Notes under the pieces: generated by a model | Database searches by the model: none | The model's input: only the letters and a program-made list of their open reading frames with translations | Told to the model about the DNA's origin: nothing | Made by a program: the position numbers and the translations under genes | Part shown: piece by piece, positions 1 to 9,217 of the stretch | Layout: each line of letters opens with the position of its first letter | Position numbering within the stretch: position 1 is the stretch's first letter | Source of the DNA: Clostridiaceae bacterium | GTDB lineage: Bacteria; Bacillota; Clostridia; Saccharofermentanales; DTU023 | NCBI GenBank assembly: GCA_012521015.1 | Contig: JAAYNE010000130.1 | Span: forward strand, 1-39,893 | DNA length: 39,893 nt | Reading direction: 5' to 3'

Positions 1-2
1 AT

Positions 3-248
3 ATGATTGAAATCAATGAAGCTTTTGCTGTTCAAGCCTATGCGGTAGCAAGAGATCTTGATTTAGACATGGATAAAGTAAATATGTATGGTGGCGGTAT
101 TTCAATCGGTCACCCTTTAGGTGCAACAGGTGTCATCTTAGCTTTAAAAGTTATGTATGAATTCAAACTGACCGACATAGAAGATGCACTTGTAGCGATG
201 TGTATTGGTGGTGGACAGGGAATGTCTATGTATTTTAAGAAATATTAA
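3..248 (+). CDS. Acetyl-CoA acetyltransferase (thiolase), C-terminal part, truncated by window start
   Basis: NEAFAVQA, GGGISIGHPLGATG and CIGGGQG thiolase C-terminal motifs; gene continues upstream of the window. Confidence 0.93.
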   Translation: MIEINEAFAVQAYAVARDLDLDMDKVNMYGGGISIGHPLGATGVILALKVMYEFKLTDIEDALVAMCIGGGQGMSMYFKKY

Positions 249-607
249 AGACGGTATTTGAATTTTAATAATTAACTCAGCTTTCTTCTAAAGGGAAAAA
301 TTGTAAAAGAATTTTGAAAGAATAGCTTTTAATTAAAAAATGAGTATAGAAAACAGAACTAGCGTATTTTTAAAAAAGAATGTAGGTTTAATGTGGGTTT
401 TTAGATTCTTTATAGAAGTTCTTACTTTATAAGGTCTCTGGACATGTTGCAGGAAATAAACCAGACGAATTATTTTTCTAGCAATAAGTAATCTTCTTTT
501 AACCGTCAAAATAGAAAAATGTTTTGTGGACCAAATTATATTTGCTTATATTAAAGCGTACACTAAATACTTTCTTAAGTAAATGGGTGTAATATAAACA
601 ACAGGTG

Positions 608-643
608 TTGTAATATTAAACAATTTATTATGTAGTATTACAA
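608..643. promoter_or_regulatory. Inverted repeat TTGTAATA-N20-TATTACAA, possible operator upstream of lactonase operon
   Basis: TTGTAATA at 608-615 and TATTACAA at 636-643; related direct copy GTGTAATATAAACAA at 587-601. Confidence 0.3.
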
Positions 644-873
644 TAATATATTGTTAAATTGTAGGTTTTGGATGTTTTTAGCTATCTACTTTTGTGTACA
701 TTCTTTTGACGGACCAATTTTGGGAGGAAGAGGTAAGCACATTCACTTGCAAGGAAAAACCAAAGTGAGTCAACTGTGATACCACCTACTATATATGCTG
801 ACATTATTGCATTTTATTTTTGTTCAATAAACTGTCTACAAATACAATAACATTATTCTCGGAGGGACAATTT

Positions 874-1830
874 ATGGTAGTTAATAGTGTATTAGGAAAA
901 ATATCGACAGATCAGCTTGGTTGTGTTTTAATGCATGAACACATTGTTTGTTGTGATTGGTCGATGAGAATGGCATTTCAAGAAAAGTGGTTTGATTATA
1001 ATAAAGTAGTAGAAATTGCTGTTGCTCAATTAAAAAAAGCAAAAGAAAATTTTGGGATTACTACAATTGTTGATGGTACTGCTGTTAATCTTGGCAGGGA
1101 TATTTATCTTATTAAAGAAGTTTCTGAAAAATCTGGTGTTAATATAATTGCATCATCTGGCATGTATTATAATGAAGAACCTTATTTAATGGGTAAACCT
1201 ACAAGTTATCTAATTGATTTAATGCTTGAGGAATGTTTAGAAGGCATTCAAAATACAAATGTTTTACCAGGAATTTTAAAAACTGCAACAGATTCTTATG
1301 GTCTAACCGAGCTAAACAAAAATTTGCTTTATATAACTAGTGTGGTACATAGGGAAACGGATCTTCCTATTTTTGCTCACTCTGATAGTAGATCTAAAGT
1401 AGGTTTGATTCAGCAAGACGAGTTTCAAAAGAATGGTGTGGATTTATCAAGAGTTATTATAGGCCATAGTGGAGATTCTAATGATTTGGGATATTTAGTA
1501 GGTCTATTAACAAGAGGTAGTTATATAGGGATGGATAGATTTGGGGACGATGAAAAGAATAGTTTACTTAATCGTTGTAGAACTATTGCGGAATTGTGTA
1601 AAAGAGGATGGTCAAAAAAAATGGTACTTTCCCATGATTTTTCTGCCTATATTGATTGGGGAAATCATAGCTGGGAGAAAACAAAAAATGCAGATTATTT
1701 GAACTTAGATGTTGACTATACTTATGTTCATCGTAAGGCTATCCCAGTTCTACAGGAGCTAGGAGTGACTGAAGAGCAAATTAATGATATGTTAATAGAA
1801 AATCCAAAGCGATTTTTCGAAGGTTATTAA
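874..1830 (+). CDS. Phosphotriesterase-family (PTE-like lactonase) metal-dependent hydrolase
   Basis: HEH near N-terminus, GILKTATD (candidate carboxylated Lys), AHSD, IGHSGDSNDLGYL, LSHD; ATG at 874 preceded by GGAGGG (ORF track start at 820 lacks an RBS). Confidence 0.88.
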   Translation: MVVNSVLGKISTDQLGCVLMHEHIVCCDWSMRMAFQEKWFDYNKVVEIAVAQLKKAKENFGITTIVDGTAVNLGRDIYLIKEVSEKSGVNIIASSGMYYNEEPYLMGKPTSYLIDLMLEECLEGIQNTNVLPGILKTATDSYGLTELNKNLLYITSVVHRETDLPIFAHSDSRSKVGLIQQDEFQKNGVDLSRVIIGHSGDSNDLGYLVGLLTRGSYIGMDRFGDDEKNSLLNRCRTIAELCKRGWSKKMVLSHDFSAYIDWGNHSWEKTKNADYLNLDVDYTYVHRKAIPVLQELGVTEEQINDMLIENPKRFFEGY

Positions 1831-1903
1831 TAAGGATATAATCAAACTTATTGAAAAGGAAAAGAATGACTATGACTTTATATAATAGTAGGGGGTATTT
1901 GTT

Positions 1904-2659
1904 ATGGTAGAATATCAGATAAAAATGTTAAAGATGGGTACTTTGTATGGTGAAAAATCTTCGTTGACTATGGGCATAGATTTTGGAGTTCCTATTCCTA
2001 TTCCAATGTGGTCAGCTGCTATAGAAGGAAATGGTCATAAAATAGTTGTTGACACGGGAATTAAGTCGCTGGAATGGACCAAAGAAAATTTAGGAGACCA
2101 ATATGAGGTAGAACAAGAAAGTGATGAAACAATGGAAGCTGCCCTTGAGCATATTGGTTGGAAGCCAGAAGAAGTTGATATTGTCATTAACACACATTTA
2201 CATTATGACCATTGTGGTTCTAACTATTTATTCAAAAACGCAAAGTTTTATTTGCAAAGTAGTGAATGGGATTATGCGTTTCAGCCAGTCAAAAACCAAG
2301 AGTGTTTTTATTATGAAGAACTTTTTGGTTGGCAAGCAGTAAGATATACATCCTGGAAAATGCTTTCAGGAGAATATCAGATTCTTCCTGGTCTTAGGGT
2401 AATACCACTTGGGGGACATTCTGTTGGAGGACAAGGGGTTTTTGTAAATACAAAAGAAGGTATTGTTTGTTTAGCTATGGATGCGGTTGGTCTATATGAG
2501 AACCTTGAAAACAATATCTTGCCTAACATAATGACAAATGTAGAAGATGGTTTTAAAGCATTTGATATTATCAGGAATAATTCTGATTTTGTTATACCAG
2601 GTCATGATACATGTATAAACAAATACCAAAGTTCAAACTTTCCAGTTGTTAATAAGTGA
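1904..2659 (+). CDS. MBL-fold hydrolase, N-acyl homoserine lactonase (AiiA/AttM)-like
   Basis: HLHYDHCG (HxHxDH), GGHSVGG, AMDA, IPGHD metal-ligand motifs; RBS AGGGGG upstream. Confidence 0.85.
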   Translation: MVEYQIKMLKMGTLYGEKSSLTMGIDFGVPIPIPMWSAAIEGNGHKIVVDTGIKSLEWTKENLGDQYEVEQESDETMEAALEHIGWKPEEVDIVINTHLHYDHCGSNYLFKNAKFYLQSSEWDYAFQPVKNQECFYYEELFGWQAVRYTSWKMLSGEYQILPGLRVIPLGGHSVGGQGVFVNTKEGIVCLAMDAVGLYENLENNILPNIMTNVEDGFKAFDIIRNNSDFVIPGHDTCINKYQSSNFPVVNK

Positions 2660-2669
2660 GGTGGAAAAT

Positions 2670-3434
2670 ATGACAAGTGAATATAAAATTAAAGTTTTGA
2701 ATATGGGCAGTGTGACTGTTGACAAAGGTGGAATGACAAGAGGAACAGACTGTGGCACGGAGCTAAGGATTCCTCAACAGGCTGTGGCGATAGAGGGTAA
2801 CAATTTAAAAATCATTTGTGATACTGGAGTTCATAGTGTTGACTGGGTCAATGCAAATGTGAGTACTGTGAAAGATTGTGTTTTAAAAGATGATGAATCT
2901 TTAGAAGGTGCTCTCAAACATATTGGTTGGAAGCCAGAAGAAGTTGATTACGTTATTAATACTCATTTACATTATGATCACTGTGGAGGTAATTATATTT
3001 TTAAAGGTTATAAAACGAAATTCGTTATACAAAAAAAAGAATGGGATTTTGCTTTTAATCCAACTCCGAACCAAGAACAATATTATATGACAGATTTGTT
3101 TAATCATAAGGCAGTGTTTCCAGATCAGATTTTATTGATTGATGGTGAAATTGAGCTTGAAGATGGGATAGTATTAATTCCGACTCCTGGACATACCAAA
3201 GGTCATCAATCGGTCTTAATTAACACAGAAGAAGGTGTGGTTTGTTTTGCAGCAGATGCTTCAAATATTTATGAAAATATAGATAAAGATATTATAGGTA
3301 ACATTTTGTATGACACATATTCAGGTTTTAAGTCTATGGAAGATATTCGACGAAAAGCAGAATTTATTATCTGTGGACATGAGCCTAGAACTGAGAAATA
3401 TCAAACAAATAATTTTATGAGAATCCATGTATAG
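2670..3434 (+). CDS. MBL-fold hydrolase, N-acyl homoserine lactonase-like, tandem paralogue
   Basis: HLHYDHCG, TPGHTKGHQS, AADA, CGHE; start at 2670 preceded by GAGGTGG; shares HIGWKPEEVD.VINTHLHYDHCG.NY.FK with the preceding gene. Confidence 0.85.
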   Translation: MTSEYKIKVLNMGSVTVDKGGMTRGTDCGTELRIPQQAVAIEGNNLKIICDTGVHSVDWVNANVSTVKDCVLKDDESLEGALKHIGWKPEEVDYVINTHLHYDHCGGNYIFKGYKTKFVIQKKEWDFAFNPTPNQEQYYMTDLFNHKAVFPDQILLIDGEIELEDGIVLIPTPGHTKGHQSVLINTEEGVVCFAADASNIYENIDKDIIGNILYDTYSGFKSMEDIRRKAEFIICGHEPRTEKYQTNNFMRIHV

Positions 3435-3554
3435 GAATCTACGTTGAGAGTAATGTATTTATTGATAATCAAATAGTGAAACAATATGTTAGAATAGTTG
3501 TAATATATTGTTTAGAATTTAAAACATCAAAAAAACAAAGAAAAAGGAGAAAAA

Positions 3555-4811
3555 ATGAAAAAGGTATTATCAGTGGTTCTTACACTTCTAGTTATTTTAA
3601 CTTTGATTGTAGGATGTTCCGGTGGAAAAAAAGACGAGGAAGTAGAGGAAAAGAAAGAGGAGAAAGTAGAGGAAAAAGTAGAGGAAAAGAAAGACGAGGA
3701 AGTAGAAGAAAAGAAAGACACAGAAACGGAGTCAGATAAAAAAGCAGAATCTTCAGATGATACGTATGGATTGCCAAAAGGAGATTGGCTAATAGGTTTT
3801 GCGAATGGTTATTTTGGTAACACTTGGAGAGCGCAATATGTAGAGAGTTTTGAACAAAAAGCAGAAGATTATAAGCAAAAGGGCATTATATCCGATTACA
3901 TCGTTCAAAGTACAAATGCAGATGCTACTGAGCAACTAAATCAAGTGAATGATATGATTGCAAAAGGTTGTGATGCAATACTAATCAATGCGGTTAGTGC
4001 GGCGGCTATGCAACCAGTAATTACTGCATGTAATAATGCAGATGTACTGCTTGTAATTGCGACTGATCCAGTTGGAATTGATGATTCTGTAGTAGAAGTT
4101 TTATGTGATAATGAGGCTTTATATTATATAATGTCAGAATGGATAGTATCTAAACTTAATGGAGAAGGTAATATCGTAAAAATAACTGGTACACCTGGAA
4201 TGCCTGCTACTGTAGTAAGACAAACAGTCGCGAATGAAGTGCTTTCTAAAACTAATATTAATGTTTTAGGAGAAGCTCCTGGTAGTTGGTCCCAAACAGA
4301 GGCTCAAACAGCAATGTCAACGCTACTTTCTACATATAGCAACATTGATGCAGTTTTAACCGAAGATGTCATGGCAGAAGGAATAATGCGTGCATACGAA
4401 ACTGCGGGAGAAGAACTTCCTCTTATGACCGGTGATTATGTTATGAGTTTTTTCAGAAAATGGGATGAAGTTGGTGGAGATCATGATTTTTGTGTAACTA
4501 CATTCCAAGCACAACATTCTGCAGATGCCTTGATGTACACAATCCGTGTTCTAAATGGATATGAACTTGATTATGAATTGCAACCGAATTCGCTTGATCA
4601 TGATTGTATTAACGCTATCATGTCACCTCCTTCATATTGTGTAACACTTAATGGTGTAACGGAAGAAGATAAGGATGAGTCATGGGCTAATTACGAAGGG
4701 GTTACATATATTTCTTTAGCAGAGGCTTTAGAGATAGGAGCTGACTTAGATGATACTGAGGGTTTAGGCAAGACACAAACTGAGGAAGAATGGGATCAGT
4801 ATTTTAAATAA
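3555..4811 (+). CDS. Sugar-type ABC transporter substrate-binding lipoprotein (periplasmic binding protein 4-like)
   Basis: Lipobox VGCSGG after hydrophobic signal, Lys/Glu linker, IGFANGYFGNTWRAQ..., TNADATEQLNQVNDMIAKGCDAILINAVS typical of ribose/rhizopine-type SBPs. Confidence 0.88.
   Translation: MKKVLSVVLTLLVILTLIVGCSGGKKDEEVEEKKEEKVEEKVEEKKDEEVEEKKDTETESDKKAESSDDTYGLPKGDWLIGFANGYFGNTWRAQYVESFEQKAEDYKQKGIISDYIVQSTNADATEQLNQVNDMIAKGCDAILINAVSAAAMQPVITACNNADVLLVIATDPVGIDDSVVEVLCDNEALYYIMSEWIVSKLNGEGNIVKITGTPGMPATVVRQTVANEVLSKTNINVLGEAPGSWSQTEAQTAMSTLLSTYSNIDAVLTEDVMAEGIMRAYETAGEELPLMTGDYVMSFFRKWDEVGGDHDFCVTTFQAQHSADALMYTIRVLNGYELDYELQPNSLDHDCINAIMSPPSYCVTLNGVTEEDKDESWANYEGVTYISLAEALEIGADLDDTEGLGKTQTEEEWDQYFK
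3630..3735 (+). repeat. Low-complexity Lys/Glu tandem repeat in SBP linker
   Basis: Reiterated gaggaagtagaggaaaagaaag units encoding KKDEEVEEKKEEKVEEKVEEKKDEEVEEKK. Confidence 0.8.
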
Positions 4812-4838
4812 GTAGGTGGTTATTATTGATAAATGCCA

Positions 4839-4881
4839 TTAAAGTTTATAGCTGTGTATGAAAACACAGCTATAACTTTAA
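4839..4881 (+). terminator. Strong intra-operon hairpin between SBP and ATPase genes (attenuator or mRNA-stabilising element)
   Basis: ttaaagtttatagctgtgt / acacagctataactttaa, 18 bp stem with one bulged T and 6-nt loop; no clean poly-U tract. Confidence 0.7.
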
Positions 4882-4918
4882 AAGGTATAATTTTAATAAA
4901 AAAATAGAGGTAAGTATT

Positions 4919-6403
4919 TTGAAGCTGGAATGTAAAAATATTAGCAAAAGATATGGAAGTGTTGTTGCTTTAAATAACGCTGATTTGACAATTGAGTCTG
5001 GTGAAATTAGGGGTCTGGTAGGTGGCAATGGGTCAGGAAAGAGTACTCTCTCTAAAATTTTATCTGGTGCAGCTGTTTTAGATGAAGGAGAAATTTTAAT
5101 CGATAATTTTCCTTATAAAGCTAATAGTCCAAGAGAAGGTAAAGAAAAGGGTATTGTAATGACTGCCCAGGAATTAAGTCTTTTAAGAAATTTATCCGTT
5201 TCATACAACATAAATTTGTGTTTTTTAGACGAAATATTGGGGAAATCAAGATTCATCAATAAAGATTATGCTGAGCAGAGAGCAATTGAACTGTTGGAAA
5301 TGCTGAATATAAAGCATATTTTAGAGATGAATATTAATGACATATCTACAAATGAGCAATATCTAGTTGAATTTGCCAAAGCACTCATTCAAAAACCAAA
5401 AATCCTAATTGTTGATGAAATTACATCTGCATTATATAAAAATGACGTTGAAATAGTCAAAAATGTTTTATTTAAGCTTAGAGATGAAGGTATTATAATA
5501 ATTTATATTTCTCATAGGTTAAATGAAATATTTGAAATATGTGATAATGTGACTGTTTTGCGTAATGGAAATACAGTTGGGACTTTTGATGTTAGTAATA
5601 TTGATGAAAATGAGCTTATTTCATATATGTCTGGTCGCGAGATAAAAGATGTTCTGGTTTCAGAGCATCTGGATGAAGGCTCCACTCCAGTTATATTAGA
5701 TACAAAGGATGTGCCTTTAAATGTACATAATAAAGATACGTCTGTAAGACTGAGAGTAAGAGAAAAAGAGTTTGTTGGAATAGCTGGTTTAGAGGGTCAA
5801 GGACAAAAAGATTTTTTGAGATCTCTTTTTGCGATAGATAAACCGATAACATTAGAATATAAAGGAGAGGTTGTTACATTGAATGGCCCTCGAGACGCAG
5901 TTAAGAATAAGTTTGCATTTATTTCAGGTGATAGAGAGGTAGAGGGCACCTTTAAAGAAAGAAGTATTGCTGAAAATGCGGTTGCTGTGAGCGATTTAGT
6001 TTTAAACAGTAAAATTCAAGAAGTAGATGACTTATTAAAAAATTCTGGTGTAAAATACTCAAATGCAAAAGATTTAATTATTTCTTTGTCGGGTGGAAAT
6101 CAACAAAAAGTTGTAATTTCTAGGTGGACAGCAACAAAACCTAACATAATTTTAGCAGATGATCCTACGAAAGGAATTGATATACAAGCAAGAAGAGATG
6201 TTCATGAGACTATGCGTAATATGTTAGAAAGTGGCAGTTCTGTTATCATGATTTCTAGTGATGATGAGGAATTAGTTGAAACTTCAAAAATGATGCCAAT
6301 GAGTAGAGTAGTTGTTTTCTATGAAGGTACTATTGTTGCTACACTTTATGGTGAGGATATAAGTTTGGAAAATATTTCAGCAACAAGTTCTGGAAAGTAT
6401 TAA
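4919..6403 (+). CDS. Sugar ABC transporter ATP-binding protein (RbsA/MglA-like, two NBDs)
   Basis: GGNGSGKST Walker A in NBD1, LSGGNQQKVVISRW in NBD2; TTG start with GAGG upstream. Confidence 0.88.
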   Translation: MKLECKNISKRYGSVVALNNADLTIESGEIRGLVGGNGSGKSTLSKILSGAAVLDEGEILIDNFPYKANSPREGKEKGIVMTAQELSLLRNLSVSYNINLCFLDEILGKSRFINKDYAEQRAIELLEMLNIKHILEMNINDISTNEQYLVEFAKALIQKPKILIVDEITSALYKNDVEIVKNVLFKLRDEGIIIIYISHRLNEIFEICDNVTVLRNGNTVGTFDVSNIDENELISYMSGREIKDVLVSEHLDEGSTPVILDTKDVPLNVHNKDTSVRLRVREKEFVGIAGLEGQGQKDFLRSLFAIDKPITLEYKGEVVTLNGPRDAVKNKFAFISGDREVEGTFKERSIAENAVAVSDLVLNSKIQEVDDLLKNSGVKYSNAKDLIISLSGGNQQKVVISRWTATKPNIILADDPTKGIDIQARRDVHETMRNMLESGSSVIMISSDDEELVETSKMMPMSRVVVFYEGTIVATLYGEDISLENISATSSGKY

Positions 6404-6420
6404 CGAAAGAGATTTAGAAA

Positions 6421-7407
6421 ATGAAAAGTAAATTGATAAATTTTATAAGATGGCCTGCGTTTGTCTCTTTGGTACTTTTGGTATCATTGTTAATAATAAA
6501 TCAAATTCTAAGCCCAGGTTACCTTAACAAAGCTTATATCACAAATTTTTTAGGCTCAAATGGTCCCTTGATAATGTCGAGTATAGGTTTATCCATTGTT
6601 TTAATTAGTGGTGGAATGGATATTTCTGTTGATGGTATTATGAGTCTAATTAATGTTGTCTATATAACTTTATCTGAAAGTGGTATGCAAACAATATTAA
6701 TTTTAGTTATTTGTATACTTGTAGGTCTTTTTTGTGGAATAATTAACGGACTATTTGTTGGATATTTAAGGATAACTCCGATACTGACAACTTTTGCGAC
6801 ATCATCGTTATTTTCTGGTATCGCTCTTTGGATTATGCCTTCACCTAGAGGATCTGTACCTAAAGGATTACTTAATTGGTACTATTCATGGTTAGGTGGT
6901 TTTGGAGCTCCGATTTTATTCCTTTTGATAATAGTAATCGGTTGGTTTATTATTAGAAAATCAAAGTTAGGGATAATGTTATATGCTGTTGGTGCAAATA
7001 AAGAAAATTCCTATTTATCTGGAATAAATGTATATAGAGTTCAATTTATCAGCTATGTGTTAGCTGCTTTATTTTATACAATTTCAGCAATCTCTATGAC
7101 AACCTACTTTAGTGGTGGTGATGCTACTGTTGCATCAGCATTGACGATGAAAGCTATTACTGCCTGTGTAATTGGCGGAGTTCTTTTGTCAGGAGGTGTG
7201 GGAGATGGAATTGGTGCTGCATTTGGTGCGACTTCTCTTGGCTTAGCAATTACAACGGTTTTAGCAATTGTAAAGAATGCATTTTTCCAAGATTTTGCAT
7301 CCGGTGTTCTAATGCTGATAGCAGTAATTGGATGTACTCTATTAAATAGATATATTGCAAATAAATTTTCTAAGAAGGGAGTGGTGATTAATGCTGAGAA
7401 AGATTAA
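6421..7407 (+). CDS. ABC transporter permease (RbsC-like)
   Basis: Polytopic; GGMDISVDGIMSL and GGVLLSGGVGDGIGA motifs of RbsC-family permeases. Confidence 0.88.
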   Translation: MKSKLINFIRWPAFVSLVLLVSLLIINQILSPGYLNKAYITNFLGSNGPLIMSSIGLSIVLISGGMDISVDGIMSLINVVYITLSESGMQTILILVICILVGLFCGIINGLFVGYLRITPILTTFATSSLFSGIALWIMPSPRGSVPKGLLNWYYSWLGGFGAPILFLLIIVIGWFIIRKSKLGIMLYAVGANKENSYLSGINVYRVQFISYVLAALFYTISAISMTTYFSGGDATVASALTMKAITACVIGGVLLSGGVGDGIGAAFGATSLGLAITTVLAIVKNAFFQDFASGVLMLIAVIGCTLLNRYIANKFSKKGVVINAEKD

Positions 7408-8353
7408 TAAGAATAACGAAATAATTAGGAATTTTCTCCCTTCAATTATAATTATTGTATTAATGCTTCTAGTCGGTAATATTTTAACCCCAGGTTTTAC
7501 ATCTGCAAATAATGTTTTTAATATAATTTGTAAAGCATCAGTTTTGACAATAGTGTGTATTGGACAGGCCTTTGTAATGATTTCTGGAAATTCAGGTATC
7601 GATATGTCTGTTGGATCGATAATGAGCTGTGCTGCTTTGCTTGGACCATCTATGACTCAAGGTCAAAATATTGGTTTACTGTGGTCACTACCCATTTTCT
7701 TGATATTGGGTTTTCTTGTTGGCGTTATAAATGGTTTATGTATACAAAAATTTAGACTCCCTGCTTTGGTTGTAACTTTGTGTATGGGGATAGTTGTTGA
7801 TGGACTAACAATAGGGTTTACTCACGGGAAGCCTTCTTTAAAAATTCCAGATTTATTGTTAGAACTAGGAATACCATATTTAGGGCGCATGCGATTATTG
7901 ACAATAATTGTAATAGTACTTTTATTTTTAATGGAATTATTTTTGCAAAAATCCAAATATGGTAGACAGCTGTTTCTATGTGGGAGCAATCAAAATGTTG
8001 CGAGATTGTCAGGGCTTCGTGTTAATGTAATTGTTGTTATATCCTATGGAATAAGTGCCATGATGGCTGCATTAGCTGGTTTTGCTTTAGTAGGATATGT
8101 GGGAAGTGCCCAATTGTTCATGGCTGATGAATACACAATGTTATCAGTGGCTTCTGTTGTTATTGGAGGAACAAGCTTGAGTGGTGGTAAAGGAGGAGTT
8201 ATTGGTGGAGCTCTAGGTGCTTTTGTCTTGTTCCTATTGACCAGTATTTTAACAGTCCTTGGATTACCAGATGGTGCTAGAATAGGTATTGAGGGACTTG
8301 TCTTATTGTTAATTTTAATGGCTAACAGTAGGGAAAGTAAATTAAGAATATAA
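7391..8353 (+). CDS. ABC transporter permease (RbsC-like), second subunit
   Basis: Polytopic; SGIDMSVGSIMS and GGTSLSGGKGGVIGGALGA motifs; 17-bp overlap with preceding permease ORF. Confidence 0.88.
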   Translation: MLRKINKNNEIIRNFLPSIIIIVLMLLVGNILTPGFTSANNVFNIICKASVLTIVCIGQAFVMISGNSGIDMSVGSIMSCAALLGPSMTQGQNIGLLWSLPIFLILGFLVGVINGLCIQKFRLPALVVTLCMGIVVDGLTIGFTHGKPSLKIPDLLLELGIPYLGRMRLLTIIVIVLLFLMELFLQKSKYGRQLFLCGSNQNVARLSGLRVNVIVVISYGISAMMAALAGFALVGYVGSAQLFMADEYTMLSVASVVIGGTSLSGGKGGVIGGALGAFVLFLLTSILTVLGLPDGARIGIEGLVLLLILMANSRESKLRI

Positions 8354-8514
8354 AGTATAATTTTAAATATCAAAAATAAAAGTAAGGAATAGGAAATTGA
8401 TACCAGTAAATTAGTGATATTTCGATTTAGTGTAAGTAAAACGGAATATTAATAAAGTATATATAAGCGAGAAAACTAGAAAACAGGTGAACGGGAACAA
8501 CCTCTGTAAAAGGC

Positions 8515-8577
8515 AAAAGAATTATACTTAGTATATTGGTCGAAGTCTAGATTGATCTTATAGAGTATAATTCTTTT
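8515..8577 (+). terminator. Long inverted repeat after importer operon (candidate terminator)
   Basis: aaaagaattatact (8515-8528) / agtataattctttt (8564-8577), perfect 14 bp, followed by T-rich sequence. Confidence 0.55.
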
Positions 8578-9101
8578 GTTAGGTTTTTAATTTTTTGATA
8601 TTGTCACATTCTGAAAATAACAAATATTGGTTACTTTTTGAATACTTTATAGAGCAAAAAATTATATGATTTCTTCATATCTCTTTGAAATAATGTGGGC
8701 AGCAGAAATATTCTGGTAATTGCAATAATTGTTTTTTATGCTCTATGACTTTGTATGAATAGAAATAGACAAATATTTGGTATTGGAATATTAATCATTT
8801 ATAATTACTTTAGGAATCGGATGTGGCAAATGAGATCGATTCTTTTATGTTCTAACCTTAAATGCGGAAAGTTTTAGGACATATAATCCTTACTATTAGG
8901 TCCTAGGATTTGATGTTAGAGAATCAGTGGCTATGATTAGATTATGCAAAGAAATTAAAAAAGAAATTATAAATATATATAATTAATACTAAGATAACCG
9001 GTCTCGAACATCAGAAGACGACCTTTATTACAGAAGTGTGACTTGCTGTATTTAAAATATTTTCAAGAGGGATTGGTTTTAGTTGGAAATGACATCTAGT
9101 G

Positions 9102-9120
9102 TTGATTCAGATTGAATCAA
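9102..9120. promoter_or_regulatory. Palindromic candidate operator TTGATTC-N5-GAATCAA upstream of Gld-like ABC cassette
   Basis: Perfect 7-bp inverted repeat TTGATTCAGATTGAATCAA. Confidence 0.35.
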
Positions 9121-9217
9121 ATTAATTTTAAGCTAGCGGTTCTAAAAGTCTAAAAAATTGATGGATGAAGCTTTGCTTAAAGATGATTTGTTTTATTTAT
9201 ATGGATTATATAGAGAC

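Noticed and set aside
3476-3739. 87-aa Arg/Gly/Ser-rich ORF, and antisense 64-aa (3527-3721) and 61-aa (3592-3777) ORFs
   Set aside because: Off-frame readings of the SBP start region and its purine-rich repeat; no RBS or homology-like motifs.
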